Assembly (NCBI GenBank): GCA_963737555.1
Contig: CAVTTB010000008.1
Coordinates: 1 to 64,000, forward strand
DNA from: JAHJQQ01 sp963737555
Lineage (GTDB): Bacteria > Pseudomonadota > Gammaproteobacteria > Thiohalobacterales > Thiohalobacteraceae
Length of the DNA: 64,000 nucleotides
Direction: 5' to 3'
The notes beneath the pieces are model-generated. The model made no database searches, was not told the origin of the DNA, and saw only the letters and a list, made by a program, of their open reading frames with translations. Positions 27,342 to 37,307 of the stretch are shown here, one piece after another. Numbering within the stretch: position 1 is the stretch's first letter; the number at the start of each line of letters is the position of its first letter. A program made the translations under genes and the position numbers.

Positions 27342-28409
27342 CTACGCCCGCTTCAGCCAACGCGTGCGCAAGCGATGCGAGAAGTCGATTGTTGGCCGCT
27401 CCACCAACCGGTAACCCACCCAACCGTAGGTGATGACAGCGGCGAGCATGACAAACAATACAATGACATTGTCCAACCAACTGTCCGCTGACGCACCGGC
27501 CAGCAACCACACGCGACCGATTACCGACAACACCAGGATATGCGACAGGTAAACCGTATACGAAATATCGCCGACCAACTGCAACGACCTGGGTACCGGC
27601 AAGGATTTGCGCTGTTCAAGCAACGCCAGCGCAAGAACGAGCATCGCGTACAGACAACCCAGTACCCCGGCCCGCAGTATACTTGCATCATCTATTAGCA
27701 GGTCTGACGCATACGCCATCGGCAAGCCACCCAGCAGAACACCGGCAACGCCAACCCAGCCCAGCGCCACCGGCAAGCTCTTCAGGTAATGGCTGTGATA
27801 CGCAATAGCCGCGAGCGCACCGAGGGTGAATTCAAGCGTGTAGGGATGCAGCATGACACGCAGACCCGGCGACAAGGCATGCACATCAACAGCCTGATTA
27901 ACCGCCAATATGACTGCGGTCCAGACCATCAAAGCCGGCAGCAGTAGCCACTGTTTGAACAGCAGCAGGCCTGCGAATACGAGATAAAACCATAACTCAT
28001 GGATCAGCGACCAACCCACCATCACCAACGGCAATTGTTCGCTCGGCAATAGCAGAAACGAAGCCAACAGCTGCGCCTGATTCCCCTCCGAGGAATTCAC
28101 CCATTCGGGCTTTACCAGAAAAATCGCGAGCGTAATGAAATAATAAAACCAGTAGGTCGGGTAGATGCGGGTAATGCGGCTCCAGAGAAAGCGCGGCAAT
28201 TCCCGGATGCCGCCGAAGCGGCCTTGGGTGACGGTGACCATGACAAACCCACTGATCACAAAAAATAAATCCACACCGGTCTCACCGAAACTGAGGAAAT
28301 CCGGCAACAGTCGATCGCCTGAATATTTTCGCTCCACCAACAGCGCGTGAAAAGCGACCACCCCGAGGACCGCAATGCCTCTGAGCGCCTGGATCGAGCG
28401 TAATTTCAC
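27342..28409 (-). CDS. Acyltransferase family 3 (OafA/YrhL-type) membrane protein
   Basis: This 355-aa integral membrane O-acyltransferase adds acetyl or similar groups to sugars of surface polysaccharides or other envelope molecules. It begins with the family block LRSIQALRGIAVLGVVAFHA, which has the conserved catalytic His, followed by GETGVDLFFVISGFVM. About ten hydrophobic helices follow, ending with LSHILVLSVIGRVW and a final helix. No C-terminal SGNH domain is present. It stands alone between livK and a small membrane-protein gene, so its substrate is unknown. Confidence 0.85.
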   Translation of the reverse strand: MKLRSIQALRGIAVLGVVAFHALLVERKYSGDRLLPDFLSFGETGVDLFFVISGFVMVTVTQGRFGGIRELPRFLWSRITRIYPTYWFYYFITLAIFLVKPEWVNSSEGNQAQLLASFLLLPSEQLPLVMVGWSLIHELWFYLVFAGLLLFKQWLLLPALMVWTAVILAVNQAVDVHALSPGLRVMLHPYTLEFTLGALAAIAYHSHYLKSLPVALGWVGVAGVLLGGLPMAYASDLLIDDASILRAGVLGCLYAMLVLALALLEQRKSLPVPRSLQLVGDISYTVYLSHILVLSVIGRVWLLAGASADSWLDNVIVLFVMLAAVITYGWVGYRLVERPTIDFSHRLRTRWLKRA

Positions 28410-28492
28410 GGCTTAGACAAGCCTTGCCCGACAGGCCACCCGTGGCCTGCAATCACGCGTGAACGCGTTCGCATTCAAGAGGACGCCGAATT

Positions 28493-28774
28493 TCACCGAC
28501 TCACCCGTATCGACGGGAACTCGTATTCCTCTTTGGGTACCGCCGGCACCGCCCCGGCTTCATGCCCTGCTTCATGCTCAGACGCAACCGCACCTCGGGT
28601 CAGAATCGCCTTGATGTCGGCGAGGTGCTTGTTGGTTTCATCCGCCGCGTCGATCAAATCATCGAGGCGGCTCTTGGTGCCGAAGATGGCGAAGGGCACG
28701 AAGAACCAGATGCCGGCGATCGCCGCCAGGCCGAGGAAGGTAATCACGCCCATAAAGTCACCGAAAAATCCCAT
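28493..28774 (-). CDS. Small single-pass membrane protein of unknown function
   Basis: The 93-aa product starts MGFFGDFMGV, has one hydrophobic helix (ITFLGLAAIAGIWFFVPFAI), a short amphipathic segment (SRLDDLIDAADETNKHLADI) that could form a coiled coil, and an acidic His/Ala-rich tail. The longer open frame to 28936 is rejected because the ATG at 28774 starts the natural protein and follows a CAGGT-like site. Divergent from uvrD. No family is recognised. A perfect 8-bp hairpin (CAGGCCAC/GTGGCCTG, about 28431-28448) follows it without a T-run. Confidence 0.6.
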   Translation of the reverse strand: MGFFGDFMGVITFLGLAAIAGIWFFVPFAIFGTKSRLDDLIDAADETNKHLADIKAILTRGAVASEHEAGHEAGAVPAVPKEEYEFPSIRVSR

Positions 28775-28908
28775 GTTCGTTACCTGCTGAATGCTACCGC
28801 CCACAACGCTGACGCGGCGTGCCGGGGACGTACCGGCGCGCCGAGTCAGCTTGCATGAATACGGCGGGATTTTCCATCGGCTGTGTTGCCGCCTGAAGCG
28901 TAGCCATC

Positions 28909-28917
28909 TGTTAAAAT
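28909..28917 (+). promoter_or_regulatory. Extended -10 promoter for uvrD
   Basis: TGTTAAAAT is a good extended -10 element. A start six to seven bases downstream would fall at 28923-28924, on the uvrD ATG itself, which predicts a leaderless or nearly leaderless mRNA. Confidence 0.4.
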
Positions 28918-28923
28918 GCTCCG

Positions 28924-31111
28924 ATGGACGTCTCACATATCCTCGATCCGCTCAACGATGCCCAACGCCAGGCGGTATCCGCACCGGCTGGACCGGTGCT
29001 GGTGCTGGCCGGCGCCGGCAGCGGCAAGACCCGCGTGCTGGTGCATCGCATGGCCTGGCTGATCCAAGTCGAACAAGTGTCGCCCTTCGGCATCCTGGCG
29101 GTGACGTTCACCAACAAGGCCGCCAGCGAGATGCGTCATCGCACCGAGCAACTGCTCAATATGCCGGCCGGCGGCATGTGGGTGGGCACTTTTCATGGGC
29201 TGGCACATCGGCTGCTGCGCGCGCATTGGCGTGAGGCGAATCTGCCGCAGACGTTCCAAATTCTCGATTCCGACGATCAGCTGCGCGTGGTCAAACGCAT
29301 CCACAAGTCCTTGGAACTGGACGAGGCGCGCTGGCCGCCCAAGCAGATGCAGTGGTTCATCAACGGCAAGAAAGAGGAAGGCCAGCGTCCGCACCATATC
29401 GAGCACTACAACGACCCGTATCTGAAACAGCAGATCCGCGTGTACGAGGCCTATGAAGAAGTGTGTCAGCGCACCGGCCTGGTCGACTTCGCCGAGATCC
29501 TGCTGCGCGCGCACGAGTTGTGGCTGAAAAATCCCGAACTGTTGCGCCATTACCAGCAGCGCTTCCAACATGTGCTGGTCGACGAGTTTCAGGACACCAA
29601 CAGTATTCAATACGCCTGGCTGCGATTGCTCGCGGGTGCGCACGGACGGCTGTTCGCCGTCGGCGACGACGATCAGTCGATCTATGGCTGGCGCGGCGCG
29701 CGCATCGAAAACCTGCAACGCTTCTCCGAGGATTTCCCCGGCACCCTGGTACAACGTCTGGAACAGAACTACCGTTCCACCGCCACCATCCTCGCCGCCG
29801 CCAACGCGCTGATCGAAAACAACCAGGGACGCATGGGCAAAAACCTGTGGACCGAGGGCGAAAGCGGCACGCCGATCCAGCTCTATACAGCCTACAACGA
29901 ATATGACGAAGCGCGTTTTGTCGTCGATCGTATCGCGCAACATACCGAACGCGGCAACGCGCGCTCGGACTGTGCCGTTTTGTACCGCTCCAACGCGCAA
30001 TCGCGCGTCTTTGAAGAACAATTCATGCAGCGCGGCATTCCCTACCGCGTCTATGGCGGCCTGCGTTTCTTCGAGCGCGCTGAAATCAAAGACGCGCTCG
30101 GCTATCTTGCGTCTGGCGGCGAACCGCAATGACGATGCCTCGTTCGAGCGCATCATCAACCAGCCGCCGCGCGGCATCGGTGAACGCACCGTCGCCACCG
30201 TGCGCGAGTACGCCAAGCAGTTCGCCATCCCCATGAGCGAGGCCGCACAGCGCGTCGTCGATGAGAAGGCCTTGCCGGCACGCGCGGTCGGCGCGCTCGC
30301 TGAATTCATCTCGCTCATAGAAACACTCGCGGCGGGACTGACTGGCCTGGAACTGCACGAACAGGTCGAGCAAGCGGTTCAATCCGGCGGACTCATCGAA
30401 CACTACAAAAAAGAAAAGGGTGAACGCGGTCAGGCGCGCATCGAGAACTTGGAGGAACTGATCAACGCCGCGCGTCAATATGAACCGGCCGAGCAGGACA
30501 CTGAGGTCGAAATGGATCCGCTGTCTGCGTTCCTTACTCATGCGGCCCTAGAAGCCGGCGAAGGCCAGGCTGATATCTGGGAAGATTGCGTACAGCTGAT
30601 GACGCTGCACTCGGCCAAGGGCCTGGAATTTCCGCTGGTGTTTTTGGTCGGCCTCGAAGAAGGGCTGTTCCCGCACAAAATGTCGATCGATGAACCTGGA
30701 CGCCTGGAGGAGGAACGTCGCCTGTGCTACGTCGGCATCACCCGCGCGCGTCGCGATCTGGTGATGAGCTGCGCCGAACGCCGCCGTCTGCACGGCACGG
30801 AATCTTACGCGCTGCCGTCGCGGTTTCTGCGCGAGATTCCCAAGCAACTGATCGAGGAAGTGCGCCCGCAGGTACAGGTGTCACGCCCGCTGTACAGCAC
30901 CGATCCACGCGGCCGCGCGCCCGCATCGATCGCCGGCGCAGAAACGGCTGGCGCACTGCAATTGGGTCAGCGCGTGCATCACGGAAAATTTGGCGAAGGT
31001 GTCGTTTTAAACTATGAAGGTCAAGGCTCGCACGCGCGCGTGCAAGTGAACTTCAAACACGCTGGCGCCAAGTGGCTGGTGCTGGCGTATGCGAATTTGG
31101 AGACGGTGTGA
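28924..31111 (+). CDS. uvrD: DNA helicase II UvrD (frameshifted near 30105-30110)
   Basis: This SF1A 3'-5' helicase works in nucleotide-excision and mismatch repair. Joined, it is about 728 aa, the family length. The first frame has motif I AGAGSGKTRVLV, Ia TFTNKAASEM, motif II VDEFQDTN, motif III AVGDDDQSIYGWRGA and motif IV LEQNYRST. The second frame has motif V LMTLHSAKGLEFPLVF and motif VI CYVGITRARRDL, then the C-terminal HGKFGEGVVLNYEGQG module that binds RNA polymerase in UvrD/PcrA. The frames cross where ALGYL should lead to RLAANRNDDASFERI, a one-base difference. A bidirectional hairpin follows the stop. Confidence 0.95.
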
Positions 31112-31162
31112 AGCGGGATACCTTGTCGGGTCAACAGGGCAGAACTAGAGGCAGTGAAAAAC

Positions 31163-31188
31163 AGAATGCCCCTTAAGCGGGGCATTCT
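31163..31188. terminator. Bidirectional rho-independent terminator between uvrD and the barrel genes
   Basis: A perfect 10-bp stem (31163-31172 with 31179-31188) and six-base loop. On the minus strand it is followed by GTTTTTCA, the better T-run, so it mainly ends leftward transcripts from the outer-membrane genes. On the plus strand TTGGTTT follows. Confidence 0.75.
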
Positions 31189-31212
31189 TGGTTTACCGCT
31201 TACTGCAGATGT

Positions 31213-31765
31213 TTAGAACTTCATTAACGCACCAGCAGACAACAGGTCTACGTCCTCGTCATCAAATTCGACAGCGTTCCCATTCGCCAACGATGCCGAA
31301 TTGCTCGTTAAACATGTACTGGGCACCAATTCCATAGGGAGATCGGTACCGTCGTCGTCAAGCGCCGGTAAGAGCGCCTGTGCCATCGGCATCCCACATA
31401 ATGAAACCGAGCTTGGCGAATACGCCGAACTGCTCATTGAGCGGCAGTGTACCCTTGGCATCGAGAATGAATCCGTCGACCTCGATCCCACGCTGAAGCT
31501 GCCCGGACGTCGAGGCAGTCATCTCGCCGAGGTCGGCCCAGGCGCCCTCAACGGCGAAGTTGTCCGACAGATCGTAACCGCCAAAGATCTTCCAACCGGT
31601 ATCGCTGTCATCGCAAGTGGTAAAACCCAAAGCCCCTGCGCTGCCACACGCATCGATAGAAGCTTCACCGACACTCGCGCCCGCATAAAAACCATTCTCA
31701 GCCGCAACATTGCCGGCCAGACCCATACTCAACAGTAACGCACCGATCATCTTTGTCGTGTTCAT
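31213..31765 (-). pseudogene. Degenerate outer-membrane beta-barrel gene (three frameshifts)
   Basis: This is a paralogue of the intact gene at 31982-32530. The first 130 codons are intact: signal peptide, FYAGASVGEASID, then a WKIFGGYDLSDNFAVEGAW block. The frame is then lost after GALTG (about 31364). The pieces LDDDGTDL, then YGIGAQYMFNEQFGIVGEWE, then VEFDDEDVDLLSAGALMKF can be recovered only by switching frames at about 31364, 31337 and 31275. The terminal Phe (KF-stop) typical of barrels remains. Three shifts in 100 bp suggest real decay, though indel errors elsewhere in this assembly make an artefact possible. Confidence 0.65.
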
Positions 31766-31981
31766 CAGAATGCTCCTTTATGTCGTCATCTCTGAGACTG
31801 CACTCATGTGTTATGCAGCCATCTATACTATGCACCGATAACCTTAACGGCATTCAGCTTGCCGCACAACGCACAACTGTACAGTGCCAATACTGTCACA
31901 GGAACCCTCCCAGGAAGGATCTCCGACGCAATAGTTGCCTGTGACATCCTCCTGACGTCCTTTATAACCATGCGATGCTGA

Positions 31982-32530
31982 TCAGAATTTAAAGACCGCA
32001 CCACCTGTCCACAGTGTCACATCATCGCCGTCGACATCCTGGAATTGCTGCCACTCGGCACGCCCGCCGAACTGACTGGTGAACATATATTGAGCGCCCA
32101 GCCCGTAGCTCAGATCGCTGCCATCCTCGCTGTACCCAACAGCTGCGTTTGCGCCTTCCACATCCCAGAACAACACACCCAGCTTGGCGAAAACACTGAA
32201 GGCATCGCCGATCGGGAGCGAACCCTTGGCATCGATGAACATGCCATCATATTCGCCTGTAACAGTTATACCGGGAACCGCCACCGAGAAATCACCAAGA
32301 TCCGCATAACCCGCTTCAACGGCGAAATACGGATTGATGTCGTAGCCGCCATAGGCTTTCCAGCCGGTATCGTCGTCATCGCAGCCAGCCACCGCCAATC
32401 CACTACACAAATCGATTGAAGACTGCCCAAAACTTGCGCCCACATAGGGGCCGCTTTCGGCTTGTGCGGCGCATATCCCCATGACAAACAAACCTGCGCC
32501 CATTACACCTGAAAAAACTTTCATCTTCAT
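31982..32530 (-). CDS. Outer-membrane beta-barrel protein (OmpA-like/OmpW-size, 8-strand type)
   Basis: This 182-aa precursor has a signal peptide (VMGAGLFVMGICAAQAES) and alternating hydrophobic strands: PYVGASFGQSSID, WKAYGGYDINPYFAVEAGYADL, FSVFAKLGVLFWD and YGLGAQYMFTSQFGGRAEW. It ends in AVFKF with the terminal aromatic recognised by the BAM complex. Acidic loops (CDDDDTG, YSEDGSD) would face outside and may bind cations. It has no periplasmic OmpA C-terminal domain. Its length suggests an eight-stranded barrel. It is the intact member of a tandem pair and has its own promoter region of about 50 bp. Confidence 0.75.
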   Translation of the reverse strand: MKMKVFSGVMGAGLFVMGICAAQAESGPYVGASFGQSSIDLCSGLAVAGCDDDDTGWKAYGGYDINPYFAVEAGYADLGDFSVAVPGITVTGEYDGMFIDAKGSLPIGDAFSVFAKLGVLFWDVEGANAAVGYSEDGSDLSYGLGAQYMFTSQFGGRAEWQQFQDVDGDDVTLWTGGAVFKF

Positions 32531-32580
32531 GATGCCTCCTCTTGTTTTGACTATGGATAACCTAATGACACACGCCCGTG

Positions 32581-35508
32581 CTACTGCGATTTTTCACTGC
32601 GCATTTTATGCTCGGTCTTCAGGACAACCAGATTGCCCGCATCGTGGCGCGATAATGTCGCAACGTTTGGCGTCGGACTCACCAGCGACTCGCGCGGCTT
32701 GCCGATGAAGTTACCCTGCGCGAAGTCGACACCGTATTCCTTGAGCAGCTGCAGCGTCTCGGCACTTTCGACATATTCGGCAATCGTCTGCTTACCGAGC
32801 GCATGTGCGACCTGATTCATGGATTGCACCATCGCCTGATCGACCGTTGACTGCGCCATGCTCTGCACGAAAGATCCGTCTATCTTCAGCTTGTCGACCG
32901 GTAAATGCTTCAGGTAGGTGAACGAGCTGAAGCCTGAACCGAAATCATCGAGCGCGAACTGACAGCCGATATCTTTGAGTGCGCCGATGAATCGAGTCGC
33001 CGCACTCAAGTTGGCGATTGCTGCGGTCTCCGTAATTTCGAAGGTCAGCAGCGAAGGATCCAGACCCGTTTCCTTGAGCAGTGTTTGAATAGTCGGCAGC
33101 AGAATGCTGTCTTCAAACGCCTTGCCTGAGAGGTTAATCGAGAAACGCATCTCGTTGCCATGTTCGCGCAGACTGGCAAGTTGACGAATGGCGCGCGCCA
33201 CTATCCAGCGATCCACATTGTGGATCAGGCCGAAACGTTCCGCCGCCGGCATAAATCCGCCCGGCAGGATGATTTCGCCATCGGTACAGACCATGCGCAC
33301 CAACACTTCATAATCCTGCACGTCGCCGCTGCTGACTGACATGATCGGCTGATAGACCAACAAGAAGCGATCATGCTCCAGCATTTCGCGCACACGCGCC
33401 GCCCACCCCATATCCTCGGCCATGCCGGCCTTGTCGCGGTCGTCGGGATTGTAGAGATGCACGCGATTGCGGCCTTGCGCCTTGGCCATGTTACAGGCCA
33501 GATCCGCATGCGACATGGCTTCGTCGGCCGAGACCACGCCCGCATCGATCAAAGAGGCGCCGATGCTCGAGGTGACGTTGAAATTTTTGCCTTCGTAATG
33601 GAATTTGTAGTTCTCAAACAGGGAGCGGAAGTTTTCCGCTACTTTGAGCACGTCCAGCACTTTGATGTTATAGACCAGCAGCGTGAATTCGTCACCGCCA
33701 AAACGCGCCAACAGATCGCCTTCGCGCACATGTGCGGACACCATATGGGTGATCTCGATGAGCAGCTGATCGCCGGCGGCATGACCCAAGGTATCGTTGA
33801 TGTACTTGAACTGATCGAGATCGATGTAGAACACGGCGCAATCGGCACCGCTGCGCGCAACGCGCGCCACTGTGCGCTCCAGTTCCTGCTGAAAATAGTT
33901 GCGGTTGAACAGACCCGTCAACGAATCGTGCTCAGCCTGATAGGCGAGCTGTTTCTGAAAGGCCTTTTGTTCAGTGATATCGCGGGCCGTGCCACTGATA
34001 TGTGCGATGCGCCCGTTATTGTCCATATGCGCCTTGGCATTGAAACTCAAGTGATGGTAGTTACCCTGACGATCGACATGCACGGTTTCGTATTGCACCA
34101 GCTCTTGGCCGTCTAGAATCGCCTGGAATGCCTGTACATCTTTATCCGCATGACTTGGCGCACGAAAATCCTGGAGATGTCGCCCGATCATTTCTTGCGG
34201 ACTGAAGCCGTAGATACCCTGACACGCACTGTTCAGGTAGGTCCAGTGACCGGCCGGATCTGCGCTCCAGACCAGATCATGCGCAGTTTCAACCAAGTCG
34301 CGGTAGCGCGCCTCGGCCTTGAGCATTTTGTCTTCCGCCTGCTTGCGTTGGGTGATGTCGGCCACCAGACAGGTGTACATCGGTTCACCGCTGATATGCA
34401 TCTCGCTGGCGCGCACCGACACCTGAATCGGCTGGCCATTACGATGCAGGGCGGCGGTTTCCTGCTCACCGCCAGCCACCGGCGGTACGTTCTTGGCATC
34501 GACCAATTCCGGCAGCAACCAGCTCAGAGGCTTGCCGCGAATCTCGGCGGCGAGAAAACCAAAGATTTTTTCGGCCGCGGCATTGAAGGTGTCGATCTGG
34601 CCGCGTTCGTTAACGACGATAATGCCTTCGGCCGCGTTATCCACAACCGCTCGCATGGTTGACTCTTGATCACCTAAACGGCGAAACAGCTTGCCCAAGG
34701 TCTGGGTCAGATAACCAATCTCATCGGTCGATTGTGGGCGCAGCCGCGCCAAATCGGCATGCGTAGAGGCACCACTACGGGAGAGTACGTCCTGCACCGG
34801 ACGCAGCGACTGCACCATGCTTTTTATCGATAATGCTGTGACAGTAGTGGTCACCAGGGCCAATGCACCCCACAGCACCATCAATTCCGACACGAGTTCA
34901 CCGCGGCTGACCCAATGAAAATGCATCAGTACCGAGTATGAAAGCAGCGGCAAAAAGCCACCGAGCAGCATGATTCTGGATTTGAGACTGACTTGGACCT
35001 GCTGCAAGCCGAGGTGGGAGACCAGTTCGCCTAATTGATCCAGCGCGATCAGATACGTTGGCAAGCCGACCAATACCGAGACAGCAATTTGAAGTAACAA
35101 CATATTAATGAGACGCATCGGCGGGATCGCACCAAACCCGCCCGCCTCACTGGCCAGGAGCAGTACTGGCGTTACCAGCGCATACAGCAAAAACATGCCC
35201 CAATATTCACGGCTGAAACGTCCCAGCCGCTGATGCAGGTGCCCTGGTGCGTTGCCGCCCTGAGGATGCTGAGCCAACCAGTGGATGAAAGGTCGCAGAT
35301 AGGCGCGGAATTTCAGCCAATTCCAGCCCAGCAACACCACCAGCACCGCGGGCAGAACCCCGGCGCGCAGGGCATTGCTGAGACTTTGGGCATCGACCAA
35401 CCCGAATAACCAGGCACTGCTTAGACCGACGAGGGGCGTCAGTGCAAAGCCCACTGCGATCCAGAGCGTGAATCGATGGCGTAAGTATTGGAGATCGTTA
35501 CCGGTCAT
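32581..35508 (-). CDS. Membrane-bound PAS-PAS-GGDEF-EAL cyclic di-GMP protein
   Basis: The 975-aa product has several N-terminal transmembrane helices (to about residue 230), a HAMP-like linker (VQSLRPVQDVLSRSG), two PAS domains (AEGIIVVNERGQIDTFNAAA and AHDLVWSADPAGHWTYLNSA), a GGDEF domain and an EAL domain. The GGDEF site is intact (ARFGGDEFTLLV) with an RxxD inhibitory site five residues before it. The EAL domain keeps the catalytic Glu as EVL in YEVLVRM, plus SINLSG, FEITETA, DDFGSGFSS and KIDGSF. Both synthesis and breakdown of c-di-GMP are therefore possible. PAS ligands are unknown. Confidence 0.9.
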   Translation of the reverse strand: MTGNDLQYLRHRFTLWIAVGFALTPLVGLSSAWLFGLVDAQSLSNALRAGVLPAVLVVLLGWNWLKFRAYLRPFIHWLAQHPQGGNAPGHLHQRLGRFSREYWGMFLLYALVTPVLLLASEAGGFGAIPPMRLINMLLLQIAVSVLVGLPTYLIALDQLGELVSHLGLQQVQVSLKSRIMLLGGFLPLLSYSVLMHFHWVSRGELVSELMVLWGALALVTTTVTALSIKSMVQSLRPVQDVLSRSGASTHADLARLRPQSTDEIGYLTQTLGKLFRRLGDQESTMRAVVDNAAEGIIVVNERGQIDTFNAAAEKIFGFLAAEIRGKPLSWLLPELVDAKNVPPVAGGEQETAALHRNGQPIQVSVRASEMHISGEPMYTCLVADITQRKQAEDKMLKAEARYRDLVETAHDLVWSADPAGHWTYLNSACQGIYGFSPQEMIGRHLQDFRAPSHADKDVQAFQAILDGQELVQYETVHVDRQGNYHHLSFNAKAHMDNNGRIAHISGTARDITEQKAFQKQLAYQAEHDSLTGLFNRNYFQQELERTVARVARSGADCAVFYIDLDQFKYINDTLGHAAGDQLLIEITHMVSAHVREGDLLARFGGDEFTLLVYNIKVLDVLKVAENFRSLFENYKFHYEGKNFNVTSSIGASLIDAGVVSADEAMSHADLACNMAKAQGRNRVHLYNPDDRDKAGMAEDMGWAARVREMLEHDRFLLVYQPIMSVSSGDVQDYEVLVRMVCTDGEIILPGGFMPAAERFGLIHNVDRWIVARAIRQLASLREHGNEMRFSINLSGKAFEDSILLPTIQTLLKETGLDPSLLTFEITETAAIANLSAATRFIGALKDIGCQFALDDFGSGFSSFTYLKHLPVDKLKIDGSFVQSMAQSTVDQAMVQSMNQVAHALGKQTIAEYVESAETLQLLKEYGVDFAQGNFIGKPRESLVSPTPNVATLSRHDAGNLVVLKTEHKMRSEKSQ

Positions 35509-35743
35509 GTCTCACCCGACCCTGATCCCTGAGTCCCCAGTTGTTTGAAGGAGCATACTTTTAAACTTAAATATTCATAAAAATCATCTAATTATCGATC
35601 TATCTGAAGGCATGCCGACAATATAATGGCATAACAAAACATATTTGCAAGTTATAGATACTCGGCACGAGCTGGATACGGGGTCGACTCGAAATCGACC
35701 ACGCATCCTCTTATCCTTGCACGGGCGATACTCGCCATCGTTT

Positions 35744-37246
35744 TTAGAACGGTGTAGCGCAGCTATGCAGTTGCGCGGCAGGCACGCCGCGCGCTGCAAA
35801 ATAGCGTTCAGATTGGGCCAACATGTTTTCTGGCCCGGCGATGTAGAAATCAAACGCCGCGACATCAAAGTGTGGCTCGGCGATCGCCGCCAGCGCCGTC
35901 GCCAACAGCTCGTGGGCTTCAGGCGTATCCGAGTAGATGGCGGACTCTGCGCGCAGATGCGTGTAATGGAAATTTTCCAATGCGTCGGCCCAGGCACGGC
36001 AGCGATTGTGCATGTACGGAAATTCTCCCTGTGTGTGCACCCAGAACAGATAAAGGTTCTCCGCCACATCGAGCGCCATGGCATGTTCGACGAGACTTTT
36101 AATGGGTGCAAAGCCGGTATCGAACGCCACGAAAATTACCGGATGCTGTGATTGCACGTCGAGCGTGAAATCACCAACCGGCCCCACGACCTCGATCTGC
36201 TGATTCAATCCGATCCCCGCAAATAATTTTTTCGCGAAGGCATCTCCGTCACGCATCTGGATATGAAATTCAAGCTGATGTTCATCGCAGGGACAACTGG
36301 CAATGGCGTAGTCGGCGCTTTGCTCGCCACTTTCCAGACGCACCGACTGGCCGGCAAGGAAGCGCAGTCGTGCCCCTTCCGCGGGCCGCAGAGACAAGAT
36401 GGCGATATCATCGGCTACACGCTGCACCGAACCAACGCGTGTCAGCATCCGTTGCATCTGGAGTTCTGCTGCGGACAGCGTCTCATCCACTTCCAGGGTC
36501 ACATCGGTCACGGCCGTGTGGCAACACATCAGCGTGCAACCCTGGGCGCGCTCATTCTCGCTGAAGCGATAGCGCGGCTTGCGCACCAGTTTGACGATGC
36601 CGCTTTTAAGCTTTGCGACACAGCGCCCACAGGAGCCGTCGCTGCAACCATAGTTCAACGTCAACCCCGCGCGCAGAGCAGAATCGAGAAGGCTGTCTTT
36701 CCCCTGCACGAAAAATTCATGACCGCTGGGCTCAAGATGCACCTGCGCCGCCATTACCCGCAGCAGCATATCGGTCGCGTATAACTCGCCTTCTTCATCG
36801 CCGTTCGCCTGCAACTGTGCGACGCCTGCATCCAGCCAGTCACTCAAGGCGTTGATATCGGCATGCGCCGGTGCGGCAGATGCAGCTGCCAGCTTATGCA
36901 GATATTCATGCAGCTGTTGAAAAAAGGTGTCATAACGCCGCATACGGTAATTAGCTGTGCCTAACTCATGACTGAGCGCGGCGATACGTGTCGCGAGCAC
37001 CTCCGCATCGGGCAAGCCCTCCTGATCGCGCACCACACGACTCAAAGCGCGCTCGATGATGTGATCGGCGCGCTCGATCATTGCGCTGTCTTCTATTTTT
37101 GTCTGCGGATAAACGCGCAAGAGTTCGGTGAGGTCTAATTGCCCCTCGAACGTGGATAGCTCGCCGGCCTGTATCTGTTTCTGGAGTGTTGTGCGTTTGA
37201 CACCCACCAAACGCGCGGCGCGTGAGAGCGTCATGAGTCGTGCCAT
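35744..37246 (-). CDS. HTH-like domain fused to [2Fe-2S] ferredoxin and flavin/NAD(P) reductase
   Basis: This product of 500 aa has an unusual layout. Residues 1-50 form a MerR/excisionase-like helix-turn-helix (LMTLSRAARLVGVKRTTLQK). Residues about 55-165 are helical. A plant-type [2Fe-2S] ferredoxin domain follows, with CSDGSCGRC (Cys 201, 206, 209) and the fourth ligand in CTLMCC (about 237-242). The last 240 residues form a ferredoxin-NADP-reductase-type module with FLAGQSVRLE for flavin and FVAFDTGFAPIKSLV plus FYIAGPENM for the nicotinamide side. The ATG at 37246 has a strong GGGAGGT site eight bases upstream, so the longer frame to 37294 is not used. A redox-responsive regulator, or a reductase anchored by the helical domain, is possible. 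Its electron acceptor is unknown. Confidence 0.75.
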   Translation of the reverse strand: MARLMTLSRAARLVGVKRTTLQKQIQAGELSTFEGQLDLTELLRVYPQTKIEDSAMIERADHIIERALSRVVRDQEGLPDAEVLATRIAALSHELGTANYRMRRYDTFFQQLHEYLHKLAAASAAPAHADINALSDWLDAGVAQLQANGDEEGELYATDMLLRVMAAQVHLEPSGHEFFVQGKDSLLDSALRAGLTLNYGCSDGSCGRCVAKLKSGIVKLVRKPRYRFSENERAQGCTLMCCHTAVTDVTLEVDETLSAAELQMQRMLTRVGSVQRVADDIAILSLRPAEGARLRFLAGQSVRLESGEQSADYAIASCPCDEHQLEFHIQMRDGDAFAKKLFAGIGLNQQIEVVGPVGDFTLDVQSQHPVIFVAFDTGFAPIKSLVEHAMALDVAENLYLFWVHTQGEFPYMHNRCRAWADALENFHYTHLRAESAIYSDTPEAHELLATALAAIAEPHFDVAAFDFYIAGPENMLAQSERYFAARGVPAAQLHSCATPF

Positions 37247-37307
37247 AGGTTGCCACCTCCCGCGGCGCCGCAAAAAATCCAAAAGCCACAACAAATGTTG
37301 TCAGCAA

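Noticed and set aside
32581..35508. Loss of phosphodiesterase activity in the EAL domain because the motif reads EVL
   Set aside because: The catalytic Glu and other metal-binding residues are present. ExL variants are common among active enzymes, so no defect can be claimed.
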